The notes beneath the pieces were generated by a model that was not told the origin of the DNA, ran no database searches, and saw nothing but the letters and a program-made list of their open reading frames with translations. A program made the position numbers and the translations under genes. 64,000 nucleotides of DNA from Heterostelium album PN500 (taxonomy: Eukaryota > Evosea > Eumycetozoa > Acytosteliales > Acytosteliaceae): contig NW_008805102.1 in the NCBI RefSeq assembly GCF_000004825.1, forward strand, positions 1 to 64,000, written 5' to 3'. This document shows, piece by piece, positions 51,585 to 62,212 of the stretch. The first letter of the stretch is position 1; each line of letters starts with the position of its first letter.

Positions 51585-52491
51585 ATGTTGGTTAAATTCG
51601 GTCTTCTACTATAATTATATATATATATATATTTATATTACACACAGCAACTATACACGCAACACAACTATAGAGTATCTATATACATTCTCTTCGCTTT
51701 TTTACTTTTTTTTTCTTTTTTTCTTTTTTTTTTTTTTTCTTTCCAATTACTACTGCCCAACTCTCTTTTCTTTTTTTTTCTCAAATTACAATATATAGGT
51801 AAGGATTATTCAGTCTTTGGTAATTCAAAACAGATATAAATACAAACAACAAAATCAACAAGAACAACCAAACCAAATCAATAGCATCGCGAGTAAGACG
51901 ATAATTATGTTCAAATAGGAATGACAATCAAAGAATTTGGTATAAACCAACAAACTGATCAGTATACTAATAATCAACTACAACAATATTAAAAATAGTT
52001 ATAAACAACAAACAATAACAATCTTATATCTAAAGATTAAAAAAAACAAAACTTATAAATAAAAATTATTATTCTTTTTTTTTTCCTTTTATATAACAAA
52101 TCACCTATTAAGTTGAAGGTCCTATTTATTCATTTACTTTTTTAAAATCTTTTAAAAATAATTATTATTTATTCGTCATTTTCTGATTTTATTTAAATTT
52201 CACACATATTTTCAATTGCAACCCCAATTTGTGCATTTATTAAAATCTTTTTACCTTTTTAGTATAAAATTCAATTTTGACAATGTTTTAGTGGTTTTTT
52301 TCTCACAATATTAAATGAAAATAATATTATTATTAAATTAAGGTCCTATACTAGACATTATCACCACACATGTCCAGAATAATTATTTTATTTATTTAAA
52401 TTAAATTAAAATATTCCAAGGATTTCAAACAATCTGTTTATATAATCGTCTATCTCTCTTTCATTTCCTCTCAAACCAACAACATCTAAAC
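51585..52491. other. Intergenic
   Basis: Starts with AT-repeat and T/C-rich 3' sequence of poly(A) polymerase (AT run at about 51618, T runs at 51708-51738). The remainder is AT-rich. The word AAGGTCCTATA/T recurs at about 52117 and 52341. No gene was recognised. Confidence 0.6.
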
Positions 52492-52787
52492 ATGTATACT
52501 CAAACACAAAACTTAACAGGATATAAAGGAAAAGCAAAGGAAAAGGGTATGTAAAAGTTGATTTTGAATTATCTATATAATATTAATACTCTGTGTTGTT
52601 TTACATAATCTGTTAAATTTACAAAAAAAATTTAGGAGCTGACTCTCATGCTGAACCAAAGAAGAGATATCACCATCCAGATATCGACACTGACCAATTT
52701 TTAGTACCTCCAGAAAGTGCTTACAAGATTAAGAAGGATGGAGATAAACATACTGGTGGAGAAAAGAAGAGAGATTTGTGGATATAA
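52492..52787 (+). CDS. Small 68-aa hydrophilic protein
   Basis: Two exons, 52492-52546 and 52636-52787, joined in phase across an 89-bp GTATGT...TTTAG intron; 68 residues. It starts MYTQTQNLTGYKGKAKEKG and continues with PKKRYHHPDIDTDQFLVPP and a Lys/Asp-rich end finishing RDLWI. No transmembrane segment or known domain. A clean intron, ordinary composition and A/C-rich leader argue that it is a real gene. Function unknown. Confidence 0.7.
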
Positions 52788-55700
52788 ATTTTATTTTAAT
52801 AGTAATGTGTAATTAATTTTTAGAATAAATTCAATAAAAACTTTCATAAACTATTAAACTATCAAAAAAACAGTAAAAATTATTTTGTATAATGTATTTT
52901 TGTTTTTTATAGTCATTAGTTTTGACAAATCGATGGTAAATAGGTACCGATTCTTTATAAAGAATATCTTTCAGTGGTATTTGCAGTTTTTCCATTTAAA
53001 AATTTTTCTATGAACATTTCAGCCTGAATTTTAATGACCAGACCTTTAACAAATATCTATTGCTCGATAGACTTTCTTTCATCTGGAGGAGTGGTAAAAA
53101 AATAACTAATTATATCTCTTGATAAATCTTTGACTCCTAACACCATTTAAGTTCACATGATGACGAAATGGTTGGCAAATAGATTAAAGATACTTTGAGG
53201 GGTGGTATCGCATTAATCATAATACAAGTATCGTATAGACTCTAGATATTTTTTTTTTAGAAACCACTGGTGTAAAAAAAAGTTAAAAAAAACTATTGGG
53301 GAATGGGATTGTCAACTATATTCCAGCATAAATCATCTTTTTCGGAAAAGTCACATCAAAAATCATCAAAACTGATCACCCAGAGCGACACTTATTTTTT
53401 TTTTGAATAAAATTGTCAAAAGAAAAATCAAAAGGTTGGGGCAAGCTTGTTTTTTTTTAAGCCCTGCCAACTCCTGGCTCCAAGATATTATTTTCGATAG
53501 AACACATTAATTGCGCGTTCAAAAAAAAAAATCAAAAAAAAATTAATGAAACCTTACGAAAAGTTGAGTTGTATGTACCCCTAGATCGACATAAATACGA
53601 AACACTTTGAGAAATTAAAGGAAAGGGATGTAGCCCTGAAATCGAAACGAAACCAAATATTTAATTTTCTAAAACAAAATTAATGGTTTTTTTTTTTTAA
53701 ATTTTTTTGTTTTTATTTACAATTGTCATCATTTATTTTCAATCGACGTTTGCTGGTGGGGTAATTTTTTGATAGATTGTAAAAATAATGTGTGGTCACC
53801 TTTTTTTAAGGTTTTTTGTAATTTGATTTTCGCTGACTTTCAGACCTCTTGTTTTTTTATTTTTTTTTCCATTCAAGTTTATTTATTGTTTGATATGTCA
53901 TGCAAAACAAAAAATCAATCTGACCAACAGAGTCTGAAAGTCTTGAAATGATTGATTATTGTGAATCATCCACACACTATCTCTGTCTTTGACAACCTTC
54001 AACTCTTGTTGTTTCAATGCATTGGATATTGCTATCTATGGATCAGTTTTTTTTAGCCCCACAAGCAACATGTTAATGATATGTGTTTTGATTGTTTATT
54101 TGGATGAGAATCAGAAAATGGTGTGTTGTGTGGTGGTTATTGGAGAGACTCCATCAATCAAGTGTGGCATTTGGTGGCATTATTATCAATAAAGTAGTGC
54201 TAAAAAGGTGCAGACAAAAGCAAAAATTCTTACAAACATATCAATCACAAAGTGTCAATTTTTATTCTGTTGTTTTTTGACAAGTCTCAAAATATTTACA
54301 CCTAAAACATAAAAACAAACACACAACCTTTTGTTTCTTTGTTTTGTCTCTTTTCCCCTATTCACTGTTCTGTTTTATAGATATTGTTTTTTTTTTCCAC
54401 AAAACTGACACAAGACATCTGTCGTCTCTCTTTCAAACAACCAGCACTTCTAACCCTACAGCTTTGACACTTTACCTATCAATCAAACATAAATCGTAAT
54501 AACTATTATTAACAATTTTAGACCACCATCGTCAGCACCCAACAGCAACCCTCTTTCACTCACCATTCACCTGTCAATCAATCAATACATTTTCCTAATA
54601 GAAATTAAAATTCATTCACTTTTTTTTTGTTTTTTTTTTTTTTCAAATATCTATACTTAAAATAAACACTGGTCAAATAATAATACAGTTTGTCGTAACA
54701 TCAACAACAATATTCTAAAAAATAGATCAAATCAACTAATTAATTCATTTATATACAAATACATATCAAAAAAAAAAAAAGAAGGTTTTACAGTTTTTTG
54801 AAAGTAGATAAAATAAAGATAAATTTTGACAGTCACTAGAAATTCTATCATTATACTCCAACAAAATAATGATTTAATCACCTTTTTTCCACTTTTTGGA
54901 TAAATTAACTTTACTTGACTTTTTTTAAGAGCAGATTCATCAAACATATTAAAGGTAAGAAGCAACAGTATAAACAATCATCATAAAAACAATAGCAATA
55001 ATATTATATTGTGGCATTCAGAGAACTTGTAATTTATTTCATATTCATACTCATTTTGATATCTCTACCCATCATTATTTTTTTAATTTCATCTTTTTTA
55101 ATGACTTCTTTTTACATTTCCTTTTTTATTTTTATTTTTTTTAAAATGTTAATCATCCCAATACTCTTTATTTTTGATATATGTTGTATATAAATTAAAT
55201 TTAAAATCAATGTGCCCAATACTGGAAGATGCACATCCAAATTAGTCGTACCATCATCATCAAGAACAAGCTTACTTATTTGTTACCTTGTTCAGAGCAG
55301 CAGATCTTGTTTAATAAGAGCTATATGTTGTTATTATAGATGAATGAAATCGACAATCAAGTTTCACTAATTTGATTGATCAAAAAGTAATATCTTTAGT
55401 CAAACCATATCAACGCTTGGATATTGAAAAGACTGATGATAGAGCAATTTAAAATAATTTTTAACATTCCATAAATGGTACTCTTAACATTTAACATACA
55501 TTAAATGTGTTAAACCAAAAATAAAATAATTATATACCTATTGTCATATTTATTTCATAGTAATACTCCAATTTTAAACAACACCACACCAAAAACAATC
55601 AAAACAACACTACTATAACATTTCGATAATCTAATCAGAAACACACCACCCACAACTCAAAATTCACAAGTATCCTAAATAACTCATTTTTTTAATTTTG

Positions 55701-57763
55701 TAAAAAGTAATAACAAACATACCAACATGTTATTAATAAATAGCAATAACAACAATATTTAATATTGATAAATCTAAGTAAACAAAGTATAAAAGTATAT
55801 ATCTGTTCTTTTGTTTTCGATGCGTTTTTTTTTTTTTTGTTTTGAGTATTTAGTTAGAAAGCTCAACAAAGAGTGACAGCAGTAAGGCTTACGTATGTCT
55901 ATGATTATTATATTCATTTTTGAAATATATTATAATCTAGTGTTCGTGTTTGCTGTTGATCTCATACGTTTATATTGTGGGGGTATGTGTTGATGTCAAA
56001 ATAGTGATCACCCCCATCAGCACACTGCTTCCAACAACAAAGTATAAGAATGGATAGATTAAAAAAAATGTATAGAAATCAACATTACATCGCCATTATT
56101 CAGAGAGTGTGTTTGATTTCATTTCATTTCATTTCATTACACTTCATTTTTTTTTTGTTTCAATTGATTTTAAAGAGCAGTTGTTATAAAAGTGCATGCA
56201 TTTACTTATAATCCAAATTTAAAATTCATTCAAAGCTCACAGTGTAAATTTTGTGTTTTATATTAAATCTAACATTGCCACCATTCAATTTAATACTCAC
56301 CACAACTCAAACCATCATAGTTTCTAATATTGTTAAATATTTCACTCCATATTGATTTTGATAACTATAAACACATGTGTTGTTGTTGTTGACAAACATA
56401 CTGAACGAAAATGAAAAAGAAAAATGAATGATTGAGGTTAGAGAGTGACTGGACTGAATAAAATTATATATATGTATAAAGTTGGTTTGGTATTAGATGG
56501 GTATGACAGTAGTGTGGTGGTGAACTGTACTCACACACTTTTATATACATACACAAGTGTTATTACTTTAAACTTATTGAAATAAAGAAAGAAAGTAAAT
56601 GTCACATAAGTAAAAGTATTCACTTCCTCCTCATCCCTCTCAACACTCAAGTTGATTGAACAACTCATATGTTCAATCAACAACACTTTATAAATAATTT
56701 TTTTGTTTTGTCATTGCTTTCAACATCAGATTCAGAATTCTATCATTCACCCCACCTTCTCAATCCTCCAATCCAATGACAACCTCCATTTCAAATATTA
56801 GTGTGATGAGTTTTAAAACACAAACTAAATATATTATATGTTTGATTTATAACATCAAAACACCAGAACCACATCTTTCATTCACACTTCATAATAGTCT
56901 AATTTCTATTACATTGATTGAATACATTAAAAAGTCGATATACATCAAACTTTTGCCTCCATATATCTATTATATTCATTTCAATACCTATACTACAGTG
57001 TTTGTTCACATTAAATTTATATATCACCTTATCAATTCATTGGCAACAATTATTATAATATTCAGAAATATATATTTTAATTAAAATTTTAATTATTTTT
57101 CTGATTGATGATGTAGTTTGAAAAAAGTATAAATATAATACTGCTTTCATATCAAACATCACTCCATCACCTCAAAGGCAACGGAAATAACAACAACAAC
57201 AACAACATCACAACCAACAAAAGCAATAACAACATCCATCTAATACTATTGTCGATCATCATTTTACCTCAATCCATTTACAAAAAAAATTTAATAATCC
57301 AATTTTGCATTCACATATTTAAATAATCATTCAATCCCAATCTTTGACATTAAATATATATTTTTTTCCATTAATCTACTAAACTACAAAATTTATTTTT
57401 CTGGTATATTATACTGATCAATATAAATCCGGTACTCCCTCCAGTTATTCTAATAACTTTTTTATTTTAATCTCTTAAATCTCTTTTTTTTAATTTACAT
57501 TTTCTAATTTTTTCTTTTTTTTTTTTTTTTTTTTTCTTTCGTCCCATCTCATCCAATAGCCCAAGAAACAAGTTACAACCTGAGGTTCTCTTAATCATCT
57601 TTGCCAAATCGACCTTATATATTTTTTTTCTTTTAACATTTTACACCATCCTCTTCTTAAAAGTTTTATTTTTCACTATCAAAATATTATTTATTTTAAC
57701 AAACAAAACATAACAACATTAAATTAATTTATTTCCTCCTCTTGATCAACAAAAATCTTAAAA
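52788..57763. promoter_or_regulatory. Five-kilobase gene-free region upstream of homeobox gene
   Basis: Unusually long for this window. Weak minus-strand coding-like traces occur at about 53000-53200 and plus-strand ones at 55200-55450, both interrupted and unrecognised. Candidate regulatory words: a G-box/CAE-like ACCACCCACAAC at about 55645, GTGTGGTGG at about 54129 and 56512, a CATTT pentamer run at 56120-56145, and TGCATGCA at about 56192. A hairpin-like pair GTTGG/CCAAC with AGCTT/AAGCC lies at 53444-53483. The last 700 bases are A/C-rich leader. Long upstream regions are common for developmental regulators; I infer most of this serves the homeobox gene. Confidence 0.45.
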
Positions 57764-59531
57764 ATGTCAACCAGAAATAATAACTCTCAATCAAAGTCAT
57801 TGTCACCAATTTCATCGCTGCTCGATAATAATAATGTAAATCAAAGTAGTGTCTCACCAACTCGCGAGATGGAGAATTCCCAGTTCTACGATAATGTCCG
57901 TACTCGATTTGCATCTCCACCATCCTACGATAGCTCTACTGTTTTACCACCATTCCAACAATTTCCGGCACAAAATAATATATTAAACACCAATCCACAT
58001 TTTTCACATCATCACAACAACAATGCTCACATAAAATCACACGAAATATCCAATCACCACCAACACCAATCAACACTCTCTACAAACAACAGCCATCAAC
58101 AACACAATATACCTTTCGGTGGCTATAATCCTTCATATTTTAATCAATTTTCGACATCTCCAGTCTCAACACCATCCCCATCGCAGTCACCTCTGCCGTC
58201 TCCATTGATTCATAACAATCCTTGTGATGTATCAAATAGTTTTGAGCCAATTTTCAATATCCTAATGGAAATTGAAATGAAAGTAAATAAGGAAACACCT
58301 TCCAGAAATATTATTGGTAAATATTTATAAATAATTATAATTAAAAAAACCATCACCATTCATTGTATTAATTTTTTTAAAAATAGATTATAAAATATTT
58401 ACAACTTTAGTTTCCAACCTTAAAAACAGTATTAACGTAGCATGTAGTAGTATTCAACAATTAGTCCAAGAAAAAGATTTTCTGATTGGTGAATTAAGTG
58501 AAAAGTTATGTCCAAGAGCTTCATCATCAGATCAACAACTACATCACAATAGTCATAACAATCACAAGAATCATATTCATAATAATAATAATAATAATAG
58601 TAATAGTGAATCAAAAGGTAGAATCAGTTCTATCATTTCAAATAATAATGACCAACAACAGTTTAATAGATTCGATGATATGGAGTCATCCGACTATAAT
58701 ACCAGTAGTGATCTGGAAGATAATAATAAAACACCACACCCAAAGTATCAAAAGAACAATAAGCTAGTAGTCAAAGCCACTCCTACTGATCCCCCAAAGG
58801 AAGATTGGGCAACTGAGGCACTTCTCAAGTTGAACGACCATCCCCAGTTGGTAAGCTCTAGTAACCAAGCGACACCAAGCAACACACCTCCACATCTCTC
58901 CATGGAAAGAGAAAAAGAGAGAATCAACAGTCAAAAGAAGCAAAAGCGTGAACATACCAAGCCGCCCTCCAACAACAACAACAACAACAACGCCATGAAA
59001 TTCAATTTTATCAATGAGAGTGATCGTAATAATAATAATAATAATAATAATAACAATAATAATAGTTCAAATACCAACAAAAATAACAATACATTAGTTT
59101 ATAATAGCAATCATTCAATTAATAGTTTAAATACCAATAGCACAACAACCACAACAACCACAGCAGTTCACAACAACAACAACAACAACAATAATAATAA
59201 TAATAATAATGATTTTAATAATAATAATTTACATTCCAGCTCCAGTGAGAGCGAAGAGGGTAATGGTACCAAAAAGAGAAAGAGAGGAAAGTTGCCAGGA
59301 GAATCCACTTCAATTCTAAAGAGTTGGCTGTTCGAGCACAACATGCATCCCTATCCAACTGAGGACGAGAAGGCTATGCTTGCCAATGCCACTTCACTTT
59401 CATTCAGTCAAATCAATAACTGGTTTACCAATGCTCGTCGTCGTATCCTACCTAAAACACTTGACCGTAAAGTTTATGGAAGTCCTTTGTTCTCTCATTT
59501 CTCAATGCCAAAGAATTTCAAAGAGAAATGA
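57764..59531 (+). CDS. TALE-class homeobox transcription factor
   Basis: Two exons, 57764-58316 and 58387-59531; 565 residues. The homeodomain is near the C-terminus (about 477-538): GKLPGESTSILKSWLFEHNM, then HPYPTEDEKAMLANATSLSF and INNWFTNARRRIL. The three extra residues between helices 1 and 2 (HPYP) and NWFxNARRR define the TALE class. Upstream, a helical segment around the intron (PIFNILMEIEMK; VSNLKNSINVACSSIQQLVQEKD) may be a dimerisation region. The rest is Ser/Pro/His/Asn low complexity with poly-Asn tracts. The KKRKRGK preceding helix 1 is a likely nuclear signal. TALE factors usually act as dimers in cell-type specification. The D. discoideum counterpart cannot be named from memory. 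Confidence 0.93.
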
Positions 59532-59877
59532 AAACAATCCCAAACTTTATAATTTTAACACACAACTTCAAATCTAGTTTGGTATCGAATTCAATTTCCT
59601 CCAACTAGATCAATCACCAATACCACCCATTTTGGTGAATTATAACAATCATTTTGTACATAAATACATCATAAAAACACCGAATATTGAAATACGCAAC
59701 ACAGTTAACAAACAAATAAAAGAATATATTCTTAAGATTCTGTCATTGTATCTTTGTCTTAAAATTATAAAAATTTTAAATTTTTTTAGTTTACAGTTTA
59801 ATTCTAAAAAGATGGTGTTAAGATTCATAAATATATATAAGTTTATTAATTATTGCTTGAAGATTTCGAAATCTTTC
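59532..59877. other. Convergent 3' intergenic
   Basis: 3' sequence between two convergent genes. AT-rich, nothing recognised. Confidence 0.6.
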
Positions 59878-61404
59878 TCAGCTCATTGGTAAATATTGCT
59901 TTCTACTCTGATTTCTTTTATAAATCAAGTAAACCACTACACCAATGATAATTAAACCAAAAACTACACCAATGACTATTCCTATGATTTCTCCAATTCT
60001 CTTGTTACCAGATTTCTTTGAGCAATTATTATTGTTGTAATCACCTTGAATAGTGCATCCTTCTCCAGCACAATCAACCAAATTATTGACATAGGTGATA
60101 TTATTGAGCACTAGAGATGAAAATCCACCACCATCACAATAGATTTCATTTCCCAAACCTTTGAATTCTGTTTTTGATATGTTCATTACAACTGTATCGT
60201 CGGTATAGATAGATCTACCATCTGTTGTTGCCTGGTTGTCGATGAATGACGAGCTTTTAATCGATACCAACAATGCTTCCTCTGCGAAAATAGCACCACC
60301 TTTCTCTGTTGCGGAATTCTCTTGAAAAACTGTTCCATTTACATAAAGAGTGGTGAGTTCACCGAGGTTTATTACTCCGCCGTTTAGAGCACCGGTGTTT
60401 CTTATGAATTTGTTGTTATTGATATAGGTTTGTGTCTTGTAGTCTTTAATTTCACGAATAATATTAAGTATCGAACCACCAGTGTTGTTTGTGAATTCAC
60501 AGCTGTCAAAAGTAACGGTAGAGTCAATCAATGTGAACAATCCAGAGTTGTCATTCAGTGAAAGACTGTTGTTCAAGAATCTGCAGTTGGTAACGCTGCC
60601 ATCTTGATCCAATGTGTTTACACTAAAGATGTGATTTCCAACGCTGTTATTGAAAAACAAACTATTCGAAATGTCTAGAGCACCATAGAATGTTTCTATC
60701 ATACCACCTCCACTGGCTTGTGAGTTGGTGATTTGCGATCGATCAATGGTAATCTCCACATCAGAGTCAGCAGTTATCAAAATGGCTTTGACTCCAGATA
60801 TATTGGTAAAGTTACTTTGAGAAATAATGAATCTATTTCTTGGTCTGAGTGACTGTGCGATAGATTTGAAAACACCACCAGTCAGCGGTGATGAAAAGCT
60901 ATCGAGTTGACACTGATTGAGGGTGATATTGCTATCAGCTATATTCGAGACTGAATAGATCAAACTTCCTGGACCATAGCCATTGATAAACTTGAGATTT
61001 GATAATGTTAACGAAAGAGTTGTGTTTCTAGTGGCAGACGGAGATTCCAAAGCATTCATAAAGTACTTTTGACCTAGATCTATTACTACGGTTTGAGTTG
61101 TATCGATCGGTGCAATTGTGAGTTGTGAAGTTCCAATCCACAATTTATTGTTGCCATCTGAGGTATAGGTTCCACCTGCCAAAAGAATGTTGTATTGCTG
61201 TACCATCTGAGTATCATTGTATTGTGTAATGAAAGAAGTTATTGCTGCTTGAATGGTTGGACAAGCAGAAGTTACACTATTTTCAGAACCACATACAACG
61301 GATGTATTAGTTGATGTTGGATACACATAAAAACTAACATCGATACTTCTCACTAGAGAGATTTTAATAGATAATAATAGAATAAAAGTGATCCTAAAGT
61401 TCAT
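59878..61404 (-). CDS. Secreted/membrane beta-helix surface protein
   Basis: 508 residues from the ATG at 61404. The frame is open 44 codons further upstream, but this ATG directly precedes a signal peptide (MNFRITFILLLSIKISLVRS). The ectodomain begins DVSFYVYPTSTNTSVVCGSE and then consists of repeated short strands rich in N-x-S/T sites (FTNNTGG, FLNNSLS, FINGYGPGS), typical of right-handed parallel beta-helix proteins of the polymorphic outer-membrane/pectate-lyase type that are abundant in dictyostelids. CAGEGCTIQGD closes the domain. A single transmembrane helix near residues 472-494 (IGIVIGVVFGLIIIGVVVYL) precedes a short basic tail. A cell-surface adhesion or recognition role is inference. 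Confidence 0.88.
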   Translation of the reverse strand: MNFRITFILLLSIKISLVRSIDVSFYVYPTSTNTSVVCGSENSVTSACPTIQAAITSFITQYNDTQMVQQYNILLAGGTYTSDGNNKLWIGTSQLTIAPIDTTQTVVIDLGQKYFMNALESPSATRNTTLSLTLSNLKFINGYGPGSLIYSVSNIADSNITLNQCQLDSFSSPLTGGVFKSIAQSLRPRNRFIISQSNFTNISGVKAILITADSDVEITIDRSQITNSQASGGGMIETFYGALDISNSLFFNNSVGNHIFSVNTLDQDGSVTNCRFLNNSLSLNDNSGLFTLIDSTVTFDSCEFTNNTGGSILNIIREIKDYKTQTYINNNKFIRNTGALNGGVINLGELTTLYVNGTVFQENSATEKGGAIFAEEALLVSIKSSSFIDNQATTDGRSIYTDDTVVMNISKTEFKGLGNEIYCDGGGFSSLVLNNITYVNNLVDCAGEGCTIQGDYNNNNCSKKSGNKRIGEIIGIVIGVVFGLIIIGVVVYLIYKRNQSRKQYLPMS

Positions 61405-62212
61405 TTTGTAGTTTGACCAACAAAAAATTTTTTTGTGTTTATTAACAAATTTGTTTCTAATATGTTTGATAATCAAAATTAACTTTTTTTGCTGATTTTT
61501 CGAATCACTTTTCTGTTTAACTAAGAATCTTTGCACGAAACAGAAAATATCACTCCTTTTTATGTTTTGTTCTTTAATTTTGAAAAGAAGGAATTTTCAA
61601 AAATACAAGGAATTTGATATCAATACATTAGATATTGGAGATCTTTTTGATATTTTTTTAAATTACATATTTATCTTGGTTTTTAATATTCTGACTTTTT
61701 AATTTTTAATGTATTGGGGTTTTATTTGTGTTTATCATCTTATAGATAAAACAATATTTATTATATATTATTAAAGAAGAAAATTTAATATTATACTTAT
61801 AAAAATTAATAATAGAAAAACTACTAAAAAAATTTCACCAAACTATAAAATAACTAAAAAATAATTAAAATTAAGTAAATTCATGGATATCTTTAAATGT
61901 TTAAGTTTTCCAGTTCTTGTAGTATTAATTCTTTTTGAGAAAATAAAACAACATTTCACAAAAAATAAAGAACAACAATGAAAGAAACTGATGAACTTTT
62001 TAAAAATAAATAAGAAACAAATCTATCAATTAAAATCAATTCAATCCTCAATATCTTTTGACTGTTCCTAAAAAATTAAATTAAAAATTAAATAAAAATC
62101 ATAATTATTTTTTGTCAAATTTTATAATTAAGAAGTTTTTCGATGGAATCAAACAAATTAACTTATATATGATCATTTTATTTTTTTTTAATATTTTATT
62201 TTATTTACAATA
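61405..62212. other. Intergenic
   Basis: AT-rich upstream region of the beta-helix gene and 3' region of the RGS gene. A TTTTTTAG followed by nine codons and a stop on the minus strand at 62041-62075 resembles a terminal exon but has no partner. No gene is supported. Confidence 0.55.

Noticed and set aside
53150-53215. C/D snoRNA-like ATGATGA word
   Set aside because: No matching CTGA box or terminal stem at a suitable distance.
53989-54280. Two overlapping 62-67 codon frames
   Set aside because: No conserved pattern, no leader and T-rich hydrophobic composition; probably chance.
61405-61536. N-terminal extension of 44 codons on the beta-helix protein
   Set aside because: The downstream ATG at 61404 opens a proper signal peptide; the extension is Lys-rich and would bury it.
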